A stretch of DNA of 64,000 nt from Pseudomonas congelans (lineage in GTDB: Bacteria; Pseudomonadota; Gammaproteobacteria; Pseudomonadales; Pseudomonadaceae), in the NCBI RefSeq assembly GCF_900103225.1, contig NZ_FNJH01000002.1, positions 220,345 to 284,344 of the forward strand, in the 5' to 3' direction. The notes under the pieces were generated by a model, which saw only the letters and a program-made list of their open reading frames with translations, had not been told where the DNA came from and did no database searches. The translations under genes were made by a program, and so were the position numbers. Positions 8,340-17,045 of this stretch are shown piece after piece. Every line of letters begins with the position of its first letter. Positions within the stretch are counted from its first letter, which is position 1.

Positions 8340-8704
8340 CAGACATAGACCCAGGTTTAATAGCGACTATTATTACTCTATCGATCGTTATAACGATGTG
8401 CATTACTTTTTATATCGCACATGCTTATACCGAAAAATTTGAACGCTGCCTCCCCAGCTGTGTGTTTGTAGAGCATAACAAGACGGCCTTCTCAAATGCA
8501 GGGCTTTTGGGGAAAATCATGCGTTGCAGCATGATTTATTTTTACATTTGGGTGCCAGGTCTAGGCAAAAAAAGGGGCTTGGCGGATATTCAAGAGATTA
8601 AACGCTTCCCTGCGAAGCTCAAGTACTTGCTTACAATCCCTTGGACAGCACAGATTATTCTTTTTATAGCATTGGTTTTCTTCACTCAGTTTATAGCGTC
8701 CTAA
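8336..8704 (+). CDS. putative immunity protein, integral membrane
   Basis: 122 residues, start overlapping the effector stop (ATGA). Hydrophobic segments lie at about 8-28 (LIATIITLSIVITMCITFYIA) and 98-120 (WTAQIILFIALVFFTQFIA), with a shorter one around 63-75 (MIYFYIWVPGL). The loop between is basic. A small membrane protein fused by coupling to a putative membrane-active effector is the usual arrangement for an immunity protein. The assignment rests on gene order, topology and tight coupling only. Confidence 0.55.
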   Translation: MTDIDPGLIATIITLSIVITMCITFYIAHAYTEKFERCLPSCVFVEHNKTAFSNAGLLGKIMRCSMIYFYIWVPGLGKKRGLADIQEIKRFPAKLKYLLTIPWTAQIILFIALVFFTQFIAS

Positions 8705-8952
8705 GCTTTAACTCGTTCTCTAGAATAACCAAGAGGCTGACTTTGCCAGACTACATCGTCATCAGGTTAGCGGTCACCTATTAACCGGCGTGGCGCATTA
8801 ACCAGGAGGGTTGTCGCGACGGCGCTCCTCCCACTCCCGGCTTCCCAATGCTTTCGCGAATAACCTGAATCGATCCGTTAAGGGTTTAGCAGTGCTTTGC
8901 AACCTGAGCGCTGGCACCTTGGCCACCATCAAGAAATGGGGTCAAGGCACAC
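8705..8952. other. intergenic leader of the pil operon
   Basis: About 250 bp without a gene between the Hcp cassette and pilL. It holds a GC-rich imperfect inverted repeat around 8803-8832 (AGGAGGG then CTCCTCCC) that could form a leader hairpin. No clear sigma-70 promoter stood out. The junction between AT-richer cassette sequence and backbone sequence must lie here or just before. Confidence 0.35.
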
Positions 8953-10086
8953 ATGATCAGGCAGCTTTCCACACTTTCCATACTCGCGCTGTTCGCCGGA
9001 TGCACGTCTGTAGCGGACAAACCGGTTGGACCTGCTTTCGACAGCAGCCAGAATCCTGAGCTGCTCTCGCCAGACCTGTACTCAAGTGGCGCCAAGTCCG
9101 GTCAGGAGCCGATGGTTCGCTATGGTCGATACGCTCTGGTGAACACCGCTCCAGAGGCCGAACAGCGTGACCTGATGGCCCAGATCATCGATGTCAGCAT
9201 TCCGGCCAATATGCATCCGTCCGTCCAGGATGCGATGCAGTATGTGGTCAGCCGCTCAGGCTACACCTTGTGCCCACCGAGCACCGGTCACGTAAACATC
9301 TTGTTCACACGCCCTCTTCCTGCTGCTCAGTACAAGCTAGGGCCAATGAGCCTGCGCAACACGCTGCAGGTACTGGCCGGTCCGGCATGGCAGGTCAAGG
9401 TCAACGAAGTAACGCGCGGTGTGTGTTTTGTACTGCGGCCAGGTTACCAACTGCCGGAGACGTCCAAGCCCGTGGCACTGGCTCAACCTGCGCAACCGGC
9501 CAGCACTGGATCAACCTCGGTAGCCAGCACCTCCCCTGCCGTTAACGTTGTAACGGCCCCGGCAACCGGAACCCCATTCAGCAAGGACACATCGCCTGCA
9601 GGGCAACCGCAAACCACGGTCGTCACGCAGGCAAAAGCGCAACCAGCTGCATCCATCAGCACCCCAGCCAAGGAAGGCACCCCTACACAGCAAAAGCTGA
9701 CTCCTGTGAGCGCGGCTCCGGCGAAGGCCACATCTCAGACCACCGTCACCAAGAGCATCGCTTCGACCAGCCAAGCTCCGATGAAACCTGAACCAGCAGC
9801 GAAACCCGTCGCAACGGTTGCGCCACAGCAAACGTGGAATGCGCCTGTGGGCAGTACCTTGCGTCAATCGGTCGAAGACTGGGCCAAACGGGCCGGCTGG
9901 CAGGTTATCTGGGTACCGGAGGACCTGGACTACCCCATCGAAGCACCGCTGAGTTTTAAAGGCTCCTTCAGTTCGGCGGTCAGGCAGATATTCCCACTGT
10001 ACGACAACGCCAAACGGTCCTTTGTGGTGGACGGTAATGAGGGCAATGGTCAGCAGGTTCTGCACGTATCGGAGAGGAAAAAATGA
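8953..10086 (+). CDS. pilL: PilL, lipoprotein of the conjugative type IVb pilus
   Basis: 377 residues. A lipoprotein signal (LALFAGC, lipidated Cys17) starts the protein. Residues 55-160 form a conserved domain (YGRYALVNTAPEAEQRDLMAQ in part, VQDAMQYVVSRSGYTLC) matching the ICE PilL family of PFGI-1 elements. Residues 175-290 are Ala/Pro/Thr/Ser-rich linker. The C-terminal 90 residues (LRQSVEDWAKRAGWQVIW, LDYPIEAPLSFKGSF) look like a TcpQ-type secretin-associated domain. It should sit in the outer membrane or periplasm and help the PilN secretin. First gene of a ten-gene pilus operon; its stop overlaps pilN (ATGA). Confidence 0.88.
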   Translation: MIRQLSTLSILALFAGCTSVADKPVGPAFDSSQNPELLSPDLYSSGAKSGQEPMVRYGRYALVNTAPEAEQRDLMAQIIDVSIPANMHPSVQDAMQYVVSRSGYTLCPPSTGHVNILFTRPLPAAQYKLGPMSLRNTLQVLAGPAWQVKVNEVTRGVCFVLRPGYQLPETSKPVALAQPAQPASTGSTSVASTSPAVNVVTAPATGTPFSKDTSPAGQPQTTVVTQAKAQPAASISTPAKEGTPTQQKLTPVSAAPAKATSQTTVTKSIASTSQAPMKPEPAAKPVATVAPQQTWNAPVGSTLRQSVEDWAKRAGWQVIWVPEDLDYPIEAPLSFKGSFSSAVRQIFPLYDNAKRSFVVDGNEGNGQQVLHVSERKK

Positions 10087-11819
10087 GCATGCCCTTCATG
10101 CGTCAGACCGCTCTGAGTCTCGCTGTTCTAACGGCATCAGCATGCTCAGTGCAACGGGTGGATGAAGCCGCTGCACGGGCAGAGGCTACCGCCGATTCTG
10201 CCGGCCGTTACGCGGCTATCCAGCGTAACAAGCAGCAACAGGAACGTCGGGACACAGTGATATTCAGCGACAAACCCTGGGTTTCAACGCAGCCAGTTGT
10301 TGCGAGACGAGGCATCCCCTCCAAGTATGACTGTGAGGTCGCATATCGGCCTGCTGGCAGTGTCGGAATTGCTGAAATTGCCCAGTACATTTCAAGACAG
10401 TGCGGGATCCCTGTCCTGGTCTCGCCGGATGCGCTCAATCCTGGCCTGCTGAACGCTAATGCACCTGCACAGGGCAACAATGCGCCTCCAATCAGCACGG
10501 CCCCTAACCCTGATAGCCTGGCCGGGTTGCTGCCTGCAGGTATTACGGGCGGCTCCAACCTGGCGCAGGCCTCTCAGGGGAGAAGTTCTGACTTCGCATC
10601 CATGCTGACACCGAACCTCGTCAGTGGGTTGCGCTTCACAGGGAAAGCCTCGGGTCTGCTGGATGAGGTCACCGCGCGGCTGGGACTCACCTATCGATTC
10701 AATCCCACCTCACGGTCAGTGCAGGTCAGCTATTTCGATACCAAGGTGTTTGACGTCTACGCATTTGGAGACGTGCAGGAAATCAAAAGCACCGTCAGAT
10801 CCGGTATGACCACCTCCTCAGGTTCGGGAAGTGGTTCGTCGAGCGGATCATCGTCAGGTAGCAGTTCCTCAGGCGTTTCGGGTGACTCGGGCAGCAACCA
10901 GAGCACTACAGTCACTCTCAACACATCGATCCTGACTGACATCCAGAGCAACGTGAGGGCAATGCTGAGTACCTCGCCGCCTGGTCGCATGTATCTGTCA
11001 CCGTCGACCGGGACGTTGACCGTGACTGACCGGCCCGACGTGCTTTCGAACGTTGAGACCTATCTGGCCAAGACCAACCACGCGATCACCCAACAAGTGC
11101 TGTTCAATGTGAAGGTGTTTGAGGCGACGCTGACCGACACCGATCAGCTGGCTTTGAACTGGGCGGCCGTCTACAACTCGCTGAGCACAAAGTGGGGCCT
11201 GTCTCTCTCGAATACTGTGCCAGGCATCAGCTCCAGCGCAATCTCGGGCTCTGTTGGCATTGTCGATACAGCCAACTCTGCCTGGGCAGGTTCGAACGCG
11301 ATCATCCAGGCAATCGCAGAGCAGGCCCGGATCTCGAATGTTCGATCGCCGTCTGTGACCACATTGAATCTGCAGCCTGCTCCGCTGCAGATCGGCAACG
11401 TCCAAGGCTACATCCCATCGGTTCAGACCAACACCACGGCGTCAGTGGGCTCCAGCACGGCAATTACTCCGGGCACTATCACCTCCGGCTTCAACATGAC
11501 ACTGCAGCCTCGCTTGATGGACGATGACGAGATGCTGCTCATGGTTTCAATCAACATGAGCTCCAAGCCTACATTCGAGCCATTCACCAGCAACGGCTCC
11601 AGCGTTCAGATCCCCAACTATGATGCGAAAAGTCTGTCGCCGAAGGTGAAGCTCCGCAGCGGTCAGACATTGATCCTGTCGGGCTTTGAGGAGCTGAGCG
11701 ACAACACGGACAAGATCGGCACGGGTTCACCCGGATTCTTCGGTCTTGGAGGTGGGCGTAAACGCACCTCGTCAAAAAGCGTTCTGGTGGTGCTGATCAC
11801 TCCGATTGTGACCAACTGA
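10083..11819 (+). CDS. pilN: PilN, secretin of the type IVb pilus
   Basis: 578 residues, R64 PilN-type outer-membrane secretin. Lipoprotein signal with LTASAC, Cys21. The N-terminal domains span roughly 25-230 and contain a probable STN-like region (LRFTGKASGLLDEVTARLGL). A low-complexity Gly/Ser run lies at about 242-272. The secretin domain follows (VLFNVKVFEATLTDTDQ, VSNVRSPSVTTLNLQPA with the VRSPSV core, LQPRLMDDDEMLLMVSINMS, GQTLILSGFE). It forms the channel through which the pilus leaves. It is coupled to pilL by overlap and to pilO by a 1-nt gap. The long Gly/Ser tract is unusual enough to be variable between relatives. Confidence 0.93.
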   Translation: MSMPFMRQTALSLAVLTASACSVQRVDEAAARAEATADSAGRYAAIQRNKQQQERRDTVIFSDKPWVSTQPVVARRGIPSKYDCEVAYRPAGSVGIAEIAQYISRQCGIPVLVSPDALNPGLLNANAPAQGNNAPPISTAPNPDSLAGLLPAGITGGSNLAQASQGRSSDFASMLTPNLVSGLRFTGKASGLLDEVTARLGLTYRFNPTSRSVQVSYFDTKVFDVYAFGDVQEIKSTVRSGMTTSSGSGSGSSSGSSSGSSSSGVSGDSGSNQSTTVTLNTSILTDIQSNVRAMLSTSPPGRMYLSPSTGTLTVTDRPDVLSNVETYLAKTNHAITQQVLFNVKVFEATLTDTDQLALNWAAVYNSLSTKWGLSLSNTVPGISSSAISGSVGIVDTANSAWAGSNAIIQAIAEQARISNVRSPSVTTLNLQPAPLQIGNVQGYIPSVQTNTTASVGSSTAITPGTITSGFNMTLQPRLMDDDEMLLMVSINMSSKPTFEPFTSNGSSVQIPNYDAKSLSPKVKLRSGQTLILSGFEELSDNTDKIGTGSPGFFGLGGGRKRTSSKSVLVVLITPIVTN

Positions 11820-11820
11820 C

Positions 11821-13179
11821 ATGGCGAACCTGTTCTCCCTGTTACGAAGGCGCGCGCCGCGCGCTCAAATGCCCAGTGACGGCAAAGTTCAGATTCTGAC
11901 TTATCACGGACGGTCCTTCGTGACAGGCCTGCTGTGGCACCCGTTGGGTAGCCTTACCGGGTACATGAAGGAAGCACGCCAGTTCGGTCGCACCCAGCAA
12001 ATGGACATCGTTGCCATCAGGCATACCGAGTCTGTGATTCAGGCTGGATTCGTTTCGCAGAATGACGGTGCAGTCAAAGGCATGTACTCGCTTGCAGCCG
12101 CCCTCGCTGGGCAATTGGGCGCATCTTGGCTGGCTGCCTGGAAGATCGAAAACACCGAGGACAGGTACGCCTTGGTCGCTGTGTACCGAGGCGCGGTCAT
12201 TCCGGGAGCAGACCTGGTAGGCAGCAGTGAGGAAATAAAAAAGAAGGTGGCTCAACAGTTGAGCCGCTCGATGAGCTTCGACAAGATCTTTCTCCCGCCG
12301 GAGTTTGGTCGCGGTGGCGAACAATTCGACGCTGAAACATTGTTGCAGCCATCAAATCTCAAACGCGAATACAAGCTGACACCGTTGGCATTCGGCCTTT
12401 CCAGACAGGAATTGCTGAAAGCCGCGGTGATCGGTGCCTTGGTCGTGGCCGGCCTGATTGGGTGGCATCAGTGGAACGAACATAAGCAGCAACTTGCTCG
12501 CCAGGCGCAGGAAGCGGCAGAGGCGGCAAGACAAGCCGAATTGGATGCCCTGAACCAGCGAACAAACTCACCAGTCGTGATCGAGGCACTTGTGCATCCG
12601 TGGGTGAAACAGCCTTCTGTCCCGGTATTTCTTGAAGGCTGTAACGGCGCAATTGACCAGTTACCACCGGCAATCGAAGGGTGGTTATTCGTCTCCGCTA
12701 AATGCGACGGAACGCTGATGTCGGCCAACTACAACCGCACCGGCAACAGCACCACGATGGCTTTCAGCGCCGCTACGGCGGGCTACTTTGCGGATACGCC
12801 AGCGTTTTACGACGAAGGCAACATGGCCGCAGTGAAGCTTACGTTCGAGCTGCCGCTGGCGGGTGATGACGTTCTGAACCCGGCAACGCAGGCTTTGGAC
12901 AGCATCACTTCATGGCTTCAAGCCCAAGCCCTGCAGCCCAAGATCACGGAAGTACCTGTGACATTTGTACAGCCACCAGCTTTGCCTGGCCAACCAGCGC
13001 CTCCACCACCACCGCCCCCGGATTACCGACACTTCGAGATCCGCTACACGAGCCTGTTGCCGCCAGCGACTGTTCTTCAAGGCGTGGAAAGCACGGGCAT
13101 GCGCCTGCGTGAAATCAAAACCGACTTTCAAGACGGCAAATTAACCTGGAACGTCATAGGTGACCTCTATGTGCATTAA
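11821..13179 (+). CDS. pilO: PilO2-family pilus assembly protein
   Basis: 452 residues. The N-terminal 180 residues form a cytoplasmic domain (VQILTYHGRSFVTGLLWHPL), followed by one membrane span at about 200-217 (AAVIGALVVAGLIGWHQW), a short coiled coil rich in Ala/Gln/Glu (residues 218-245), and a periplasmic domain with a proline run near 389-396. This is the bitopic inner-membrane organiser that links the ATPase side with PilP and the secretin. Order pilN-pilO-pilP is as in R64 and PAPI-1. The last 11 nt overlap the pilP start region. Confidence 0.88.
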   Translation: MANLFSLLRRRAPRAQMPSDGKVQILTYHGRSFVTGLLWHPLGSLTGYMKEARQFGRTQQMDIVAIRHTESVIQAGFVSQNDGAVKGMYSLAAALAGQLGASWLAAWKIENTEDRYALVAVYRGAVIPGADLVGSSEEIKKKVAQQLSRSMSFDKIFLPPEFGRGGEQFDAETLLQPSNLKREYKLTPLAFGLSRQELLKAAVIGALVVAGLIGWHQWNEHKQQLARQAQEAAEAARQAELDALNQRTNSPVVIEALVHPWVKQPSVPVFLEGCNGAIDQLPPAIEGWLFVSAKCDGTLMSANYNRTGNSTTMAFSAATAGYFADTPAFYDEGNMAAVKLTFELPLAGDDVLNPATQALDSITSWLQAQALQPKITEVPVTFVQPPALPGQPAPPPPPPPDYRHFEIRYTSLLPPATVLQGVESTGMRLREIKTDFQDGKLTWNVIGDLYVH

Positions 13180-13771
13180 CCCTCGCGCCTCCATTCTGCT
13201 GACGTTTCTATTGTCCTGCGTGGCTGCCGGCAACATGGCCGTCGCGGCGGATCCATCCCCCAACGACCTCAGTCGGATCAACATTGGCGAGTTGTCCCAG
13301 GTGCAGAGTGAAACCTTGCTCTTCACGGCACAGGCGGCGCGAGCTCGTGCCAAGGAAGACATCGTAAACGGGGCCAAAACGACCACGTCCGCGCCGGTTC
13401 AGGTTACGCAGAACGCTTACACGACGCCCGCCCCGGCCAGCAACAGCACACCGCAGTTGCCAGTGGTCAAGACCGTGTTCAGGACGAATAACGCTCTATA
13501 TGCCACGTTGCTGTACGGAAGTGGTTTCGAGGTCGATGCATCAGTTGGCAATGCCGAGTTGCCAGGAGGGTTCAAGGTAATCAGCGTGTCTCTCGACAGC
13601 GTTGTACTGGGCCATGACGGACGCCGATATCCACTAGGGTTCTCGACCCGGGCGCCGATTGGTTCGGTCGACGCACCCCAAATGTCACTGCAGACACTCA
13701 AGCCTATAGCTCCCGGCCAGCCCTCGGTTACGAGTCCGCTGTCCAGCATGTCGCAGGAGTTACAGCGATGA
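13169..13771 (+). CDS. pilP: PilP, periplasmic pilus assembly protein
   Basis: 200 residues from ATG 13169; a GTG at 13160 is also in frame. A signal peptide is clear (ASILLTFLLSCVAAGNMAVAA). The middle (residues 75-100) is a Thr/Ala/Pro-rich linker and the C-terminal domain (AELPGGFKVISVSLDSVVL, DGRRYPLGFSTRAP) has the short beta-strand pattern of PilP-type proteins that bridge the PilO inner-membrane complex to the secretin. It overlaps pilO by 11 nt and pilQ by 4 nt (ATGA), so the chain is translationally coupled. Confidence 0.85.
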   Translation: MCINPRASILLTFLLSCVAAGNMAVAADPSPNDLSRINIGELSQVQSETLLFTAQAARARAKEDIVNGAKTTTSAPVQVTQNAYTTPAPASNSTPQLPVVKTVFRTNNALYATLLYGSGFEVDASVGNAELPGGFKVISVSLDSVVLGHDGRRYPLGFSTRAPIGSVDAPQMSLQTLKPIAPGQPSVTSPLSSMSQELQR

Positions 13772-15399
13772 GCGGCGCGGTACGAATTGAGCCAGACATC
13801 AAGGCTGATCCGTTGGCACGCCAGGTCACCCGGCCAACCGCAGTCGTGCAACCGATAACCATCGCCATGCAATCTGACGTGGTCGGAACAGTCCTTACTG
13901 CTGAGGGACAGCGGTGGGGGGACATTACCAGCGAGTTGCGTCAGCTGGTTGCCTTGTTGGCACCTGCCCCAGAGGCTGATGAAGCTGAACTGCTCGTCTC
14001 GTCTCAGCACATGCACGACCCTTATGTGATGGCATTTATGGACCGCCTGGACAGAGCTGGCGTGCCGTTTCAGACCATCAGCAGCACGCTCAGCGATATC
14101 AAGTCTCTGTACCAGAATGCGGGCAAAGCTTTCGCCGGATCTATCGACAGTACCCAGCGCCAACAAGAGGTGATTCGCATCATCGGCGCGGCCCATGGAC
14201 GCCGTGCTTCCGACGTTCACTTCATCGTTGGCCACGAAATCACCTACATCAAGTTCCGTGAGGACGGTCTCTTGCGGGAATACGGGCAGATCCAGAGCGC
14301 CGTAGGTAACGAGCTCTGTTCTTCACTCTTCAACTCAATGTGCGACGTCAAATCTGAGGGCTACTATCAACCGGAATTGAAACAAGATGCGCGCATGGCT
14401 CGCACCTTCCTCGATCAATTGGGACTGTCCGGAGCCCGTGTAGCTACACGCCCTCTGGTCGAAGGGCCTTTGATGGTGCTGCGACTGATCTATGACGATC
14501 AGGAGAAACAGTCAGTCGACGATCTGGGGTTTCTGCCAGAACAGAATTTGCTGTTCAAGCGGCTGCGAAGCCTTCCTTACGGCGTGATCATATTGACCGG
14601 TCCAACTGGATCAGGGAAATCGAAGTCGCTCCAGGTGCAGATCAACCTTCTGGCTGAAGAGTGCAAAGGCACGAAACATATCCTGACCGTTGAGGACCCG
14701 CCCGAGTATCCGATGCGTGCAAATCAGTCCCCTCTTGGCAGCAATGAGACATGGGGAGAATCCATTACAAACTCCGTGCGACTCGACCCCGACATACTGA
14801 TGTACGGGGAGATTCGCGACCTTGAATCAGCTCAGGGGGCACTGCGCGGGGGGATGACCGGCCACCTCGTTTTATCGACTCTGCACACCAACAACGCTGT
14901 AGCAGCAATTCCTCGCCTGATCGACATGGGTGCAGATACAAGCCTGGTCACCGACCCAACACTCATTGTCGGTCTTATCAACCAGTCACTCTTGCCAACG
15001 CTGTGCAAGAAGTGTCGCGTGCCTGCGCGCAGCCAGATCAGTACCCTGGATCCGCAGCTGGTCGAGAGGCTTGAAAAGATGACCGTGCTCGATCAGGTTT
15101 ATTTGGCTGGGCCAGGTTGCTCTCTATGCCGTGACGGGGTCAACGGCAGGGTCGCTGTCGCAGAGATTCTTCTCCCGACCCACCGGTTCATGGAGGAGAT
15201 CCGCAAGAACGGACCAAGCGCAGCGCGCCAGTATTGGGTCAAGCACATGGGTGGTATCACGAAGGTTGCCCACACGCTCATCAAGATCAATGCGGGGCTG
15301 ATCGATCCGCGCATGGCAGAGGCCGTAGTCGGGCCAGTGGATTTTGACAGCTACATGCTGGATGCCGAGCCACCTGAGGTTGAAGCCCATGCTGAGTAA
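13768..15399 (+). CDS. pilQ: PilQ, pilus assembly ATPase (GspE/PilB type)
   Basis: 543 residues. Walker A GPTGSGKSKS at about 277-286, an Asp-box/Walker B region with DPDILMYGEIRD at about 340-352, and a His-box-like LSTLHTNNA near 370. A C-terminal zinc-type motif (CKKCRVPA, later CSLCRDGVNGR) is seen as in assembly ATPases rather than retraction ATPases. It powers pilus extension from the cytoplasmic face, with PilR as its membrane partner. Start overlaps the pilP stop; the pilR start lies inside the last codons. Confidence 0.93.
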   Translation: MSGAVRIEPDIKADPLARQVTRPTAVVQPITIAMQSDVVGTVLTAEGQRWGDITSELRQLVALLAPAPEADEAELLVSSQHMHDPYVMAFMDRLDRAGVPFQTISSTLSDIKSLYQNAGKAFAGSIDSTQRQQEVIRIIGAAHGRRASDVHFIVGHEITYIKFREDGLLREYGQIQSAVGNELCSSLFNSMCDVKSEGYYQPELKQDARMARTFLDQLGLSGARVATRPLVEGPLMVLRLIYDDQEKQSVDDLGFLPEQNLLFKRLRSLPYGVIILTGPTGSGKSKSLQVQINLLAEECKGTKHILTVEDPPEYPMRANQSPLGSNETWGESITNSVRLDPDILMYGEIRDLESAQGALRGGMTGHLVLSTLHTNNAVAAIPRLIDMGADTSLVTDPTLIVGLINQSLLPTLCKKCRVPARSQISTLDPQLVERLEKMTVLDQVYLAGPGCSLCRDGVNGRVAVAEILLPTHRFMEEIRKNGPSAARQYWVKHMGGITKVAHTLIKINAGLIDPRMAEAVVGPVDFDSYMLDAEPPEVEAHAE

Positions 15400-16480
15400 G
15401 GCGATGGACGCCTGGTCAGGGCTTGTAGAAGGCTTTTACAGAAACCAGTTCGGAGGCAATGAGCGTATCCGGCTTTACGAGAGCATGACCGCCCTGCTGG
15501 AGAACGGGGTGCCTCTCGACCTGGCTCTTGATCGTATCGGATCGATCTACAGTGACGGTGGCCGCCGTGCTCGACATCCGATTGCCCTTGCCAGCTATGG
15601 CATAGGCAAGGCTGTGGACGGCGGCAAGACGCTAGCCCAGGCCTGCCTTAACTGGGTGCCTTATCAGGAGCACGCCGTAATCAGCGCCGGCGAGAAGTCA
15701 GGGAACTTGATCCAGGCATTCAGCGACTGCGTGCGGATCATCGAAGCTCGGCAAAAAGTGATGAAGCTGGTGGTCTCAACGGCCTCGTACCCGGTTTTTG
15801 TCTGGAGCCTGATGGCCTACTTGCTGAACGTAATCGCCACCCGGGTGGTGCCGGCCATGAGCCGCTCATCCAACCCAGAAGCCTGGTCCGGCGCACCCAT
15901 GGTTCTGCACATGATCGCCACCTTTGTGACTAACTGGGGACTTCTGACTTTGTGCCTTGTGGTAGTCCTGGTTGTCACCAGTGTCGTCACTCTGCCTTAC
16001 TTCCGTGGCCCTTGGCGGACAAGGCTGGAGATATTGCCTCCCTGGTCAATCTACAAAGCGCTCCACGGCTCAACGTTCCTCCTCAATATCGCGGTCATGC
16101 TGCGAGCAAACATCGATCCGCTCGGAGCGTTGGACACGTTAAAGCGTGGGGCAAATCCGTGGCTGCGTGAACGCCTGGAAGCCGCCCACTACGGGGTTCG
16201 GATGGGTAAAAACTTTGGGGAGGCTTTAGATCTTTCCGGGCATGAATTCCCAGACCACGAAGCGATTCAATTTCTGATTGTTCTCTCCACTACGCAGAGC
16301 TTCTCGGCTGCAGTGCACCGCTACAGCCTTCGCTGGTTGGAGATATCACTGAAACAGGTCGAGCGTTACGCAAAGACACTGTCCCTCGTATCCATGGTTC
16401 TGATCGGCCTGTTGATGATTCTGGTCATGGTCGGGGCCTACAGCATGACCGGCAATGCCACACAAGGCATGACGCACTGA
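15389..16480 (+). CDS. pilR: PilR, pilus inner-membrane platform (GspF type)
   Basis: 363 residues from ATG 15389, which overlaps the pilQ stop; ATG 15404 is an alternative. Type II secretion F-domain features: an N-terminal cytoplasmic helical bundle with LYESMTALLENGVPLDLAL, membrane segments at about 130-150 (YPVFVWSLMAYLLNVIATRVV), 185-205 (WGLLTLCLVVVLVVTSVVTL) and at the C-terminal end (LSLVSMVLIGLLMILVMVGAY). The repeat-like second half (SFSAAVHRYSLRWLEISL) is typical. It anchors PilQ and guides pilin subunits. Confidence 0.92.
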   Translation: MLSKAMDAWSGLVEGFYRNQFGGNERIRLYESMTALLENGVPLDLALDRIGSIYSDGGRRARHPIALASYGIGKAVDGGKTLAQACLNWVPYQEHAVISAGEKSGNLIQAFSDCVRIIEARQKVMKLVVSTASYPVFVWSLMAYLLNVIATRVVPAMSRSSNPEAWSGAPMVLHMIATFVTNWGLLTLCLVVVLVVTSVVTLPYFRGPWRTRLEILPPWSIYKALHGSTFLLNIAVMLRANIDPLGALDTLKRGANPWLRERLEAAHYGVRMGKNFGEALDLSGHEFPDHEAIQFLIVLSTTQSFSAAVHRYSLRWLEISLKQVERYAKTLSLVSMVLIGLLMILVMVGAYSMTGNATQGMTH

Positions 16481-16518
16481 GCACTACACCCGTTACCCAC
16501 ATACCCAGGACCACACAC

Positions 16519-17043
16519 ATGCAAAACACCACTCACTCCGCTCGGGCGAACCAGATCGGTTATATCTCGATTGAATTGCTCTTCGTTCTCATCGTTATCC
16601 TGATCGGGATGGGCTACGCCCTTTACAACGGTTGGGGCGCGATGGGCAGTTCGGACGTCAACAACGAACAGGGTAACGTCGGTCAATTGATCGCGAACAC
16701 TCGCAAGCTCAAAGGCAGTACCGGTTACGGAGCGTCAGGGACCGATCTGATCGCCCAGCTCAGCTCGATACGTGGCCTGCCCAATATGTCGTTCTCCAGC
16801 GGCAAGCTCTACAACGCCTGGAGTGGCCAGGTCACTGTGGTTGCCAACGGGATGACATTCACCGTGACCGAGGCCGGTTTGCCCCAAGATGCCTGTGTGA
16901 CACTGGCCACGAAGATTGGACGCGGGCAGAAGGTCACCACCTCTATCAATGGCGGCACAGCTGTGAACGGCGAGGTGAGTTCAGCTGCTGCCACCAGTGG
17001 CTGCTCTACTGATAGCAACACGTTGGCTTGGACGGCCTACTGA
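16519..17043 (+). CDS. pilS: PilS, major type IVb prepilin
   Basis: 174 residues. A short leader ends at Gly14, and the mature protein starts YISIELLFVLIVILIGMGY, with the conserved Glu at position 5 and a hydrophobic assembly helix. Two cysteines in the C-terminal domain (CVTLATKIG and SGCSTDS) probably form the pilin disulphide. This is the structural subunit of the thin mating pilus. No prepilin peptidase gene is in the operon, so processing presumably depends on host PilD. The gene starts 38 nt after pilR, one of the few real gaps in the operon, which would allow separate, higher translation of the major subunit. Confidence 0.93.
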   Translation: MQNTTHSARANQIGYISIELLFVLIVILIGMGYALYNGWGAMGSSDVNNEQGNVGQLIANTRKLKGSTGYGASGTDLIAQLSSIRGLPNMSFSSGKLYNAWSGQVTVVANGMTFTVTEAGLPQDACVTLATKIGRGQKVTTSINGGTAVNGEVSSAAATSGCSTDSNTLAWTAY

Positions 17044-17045
17044 GC

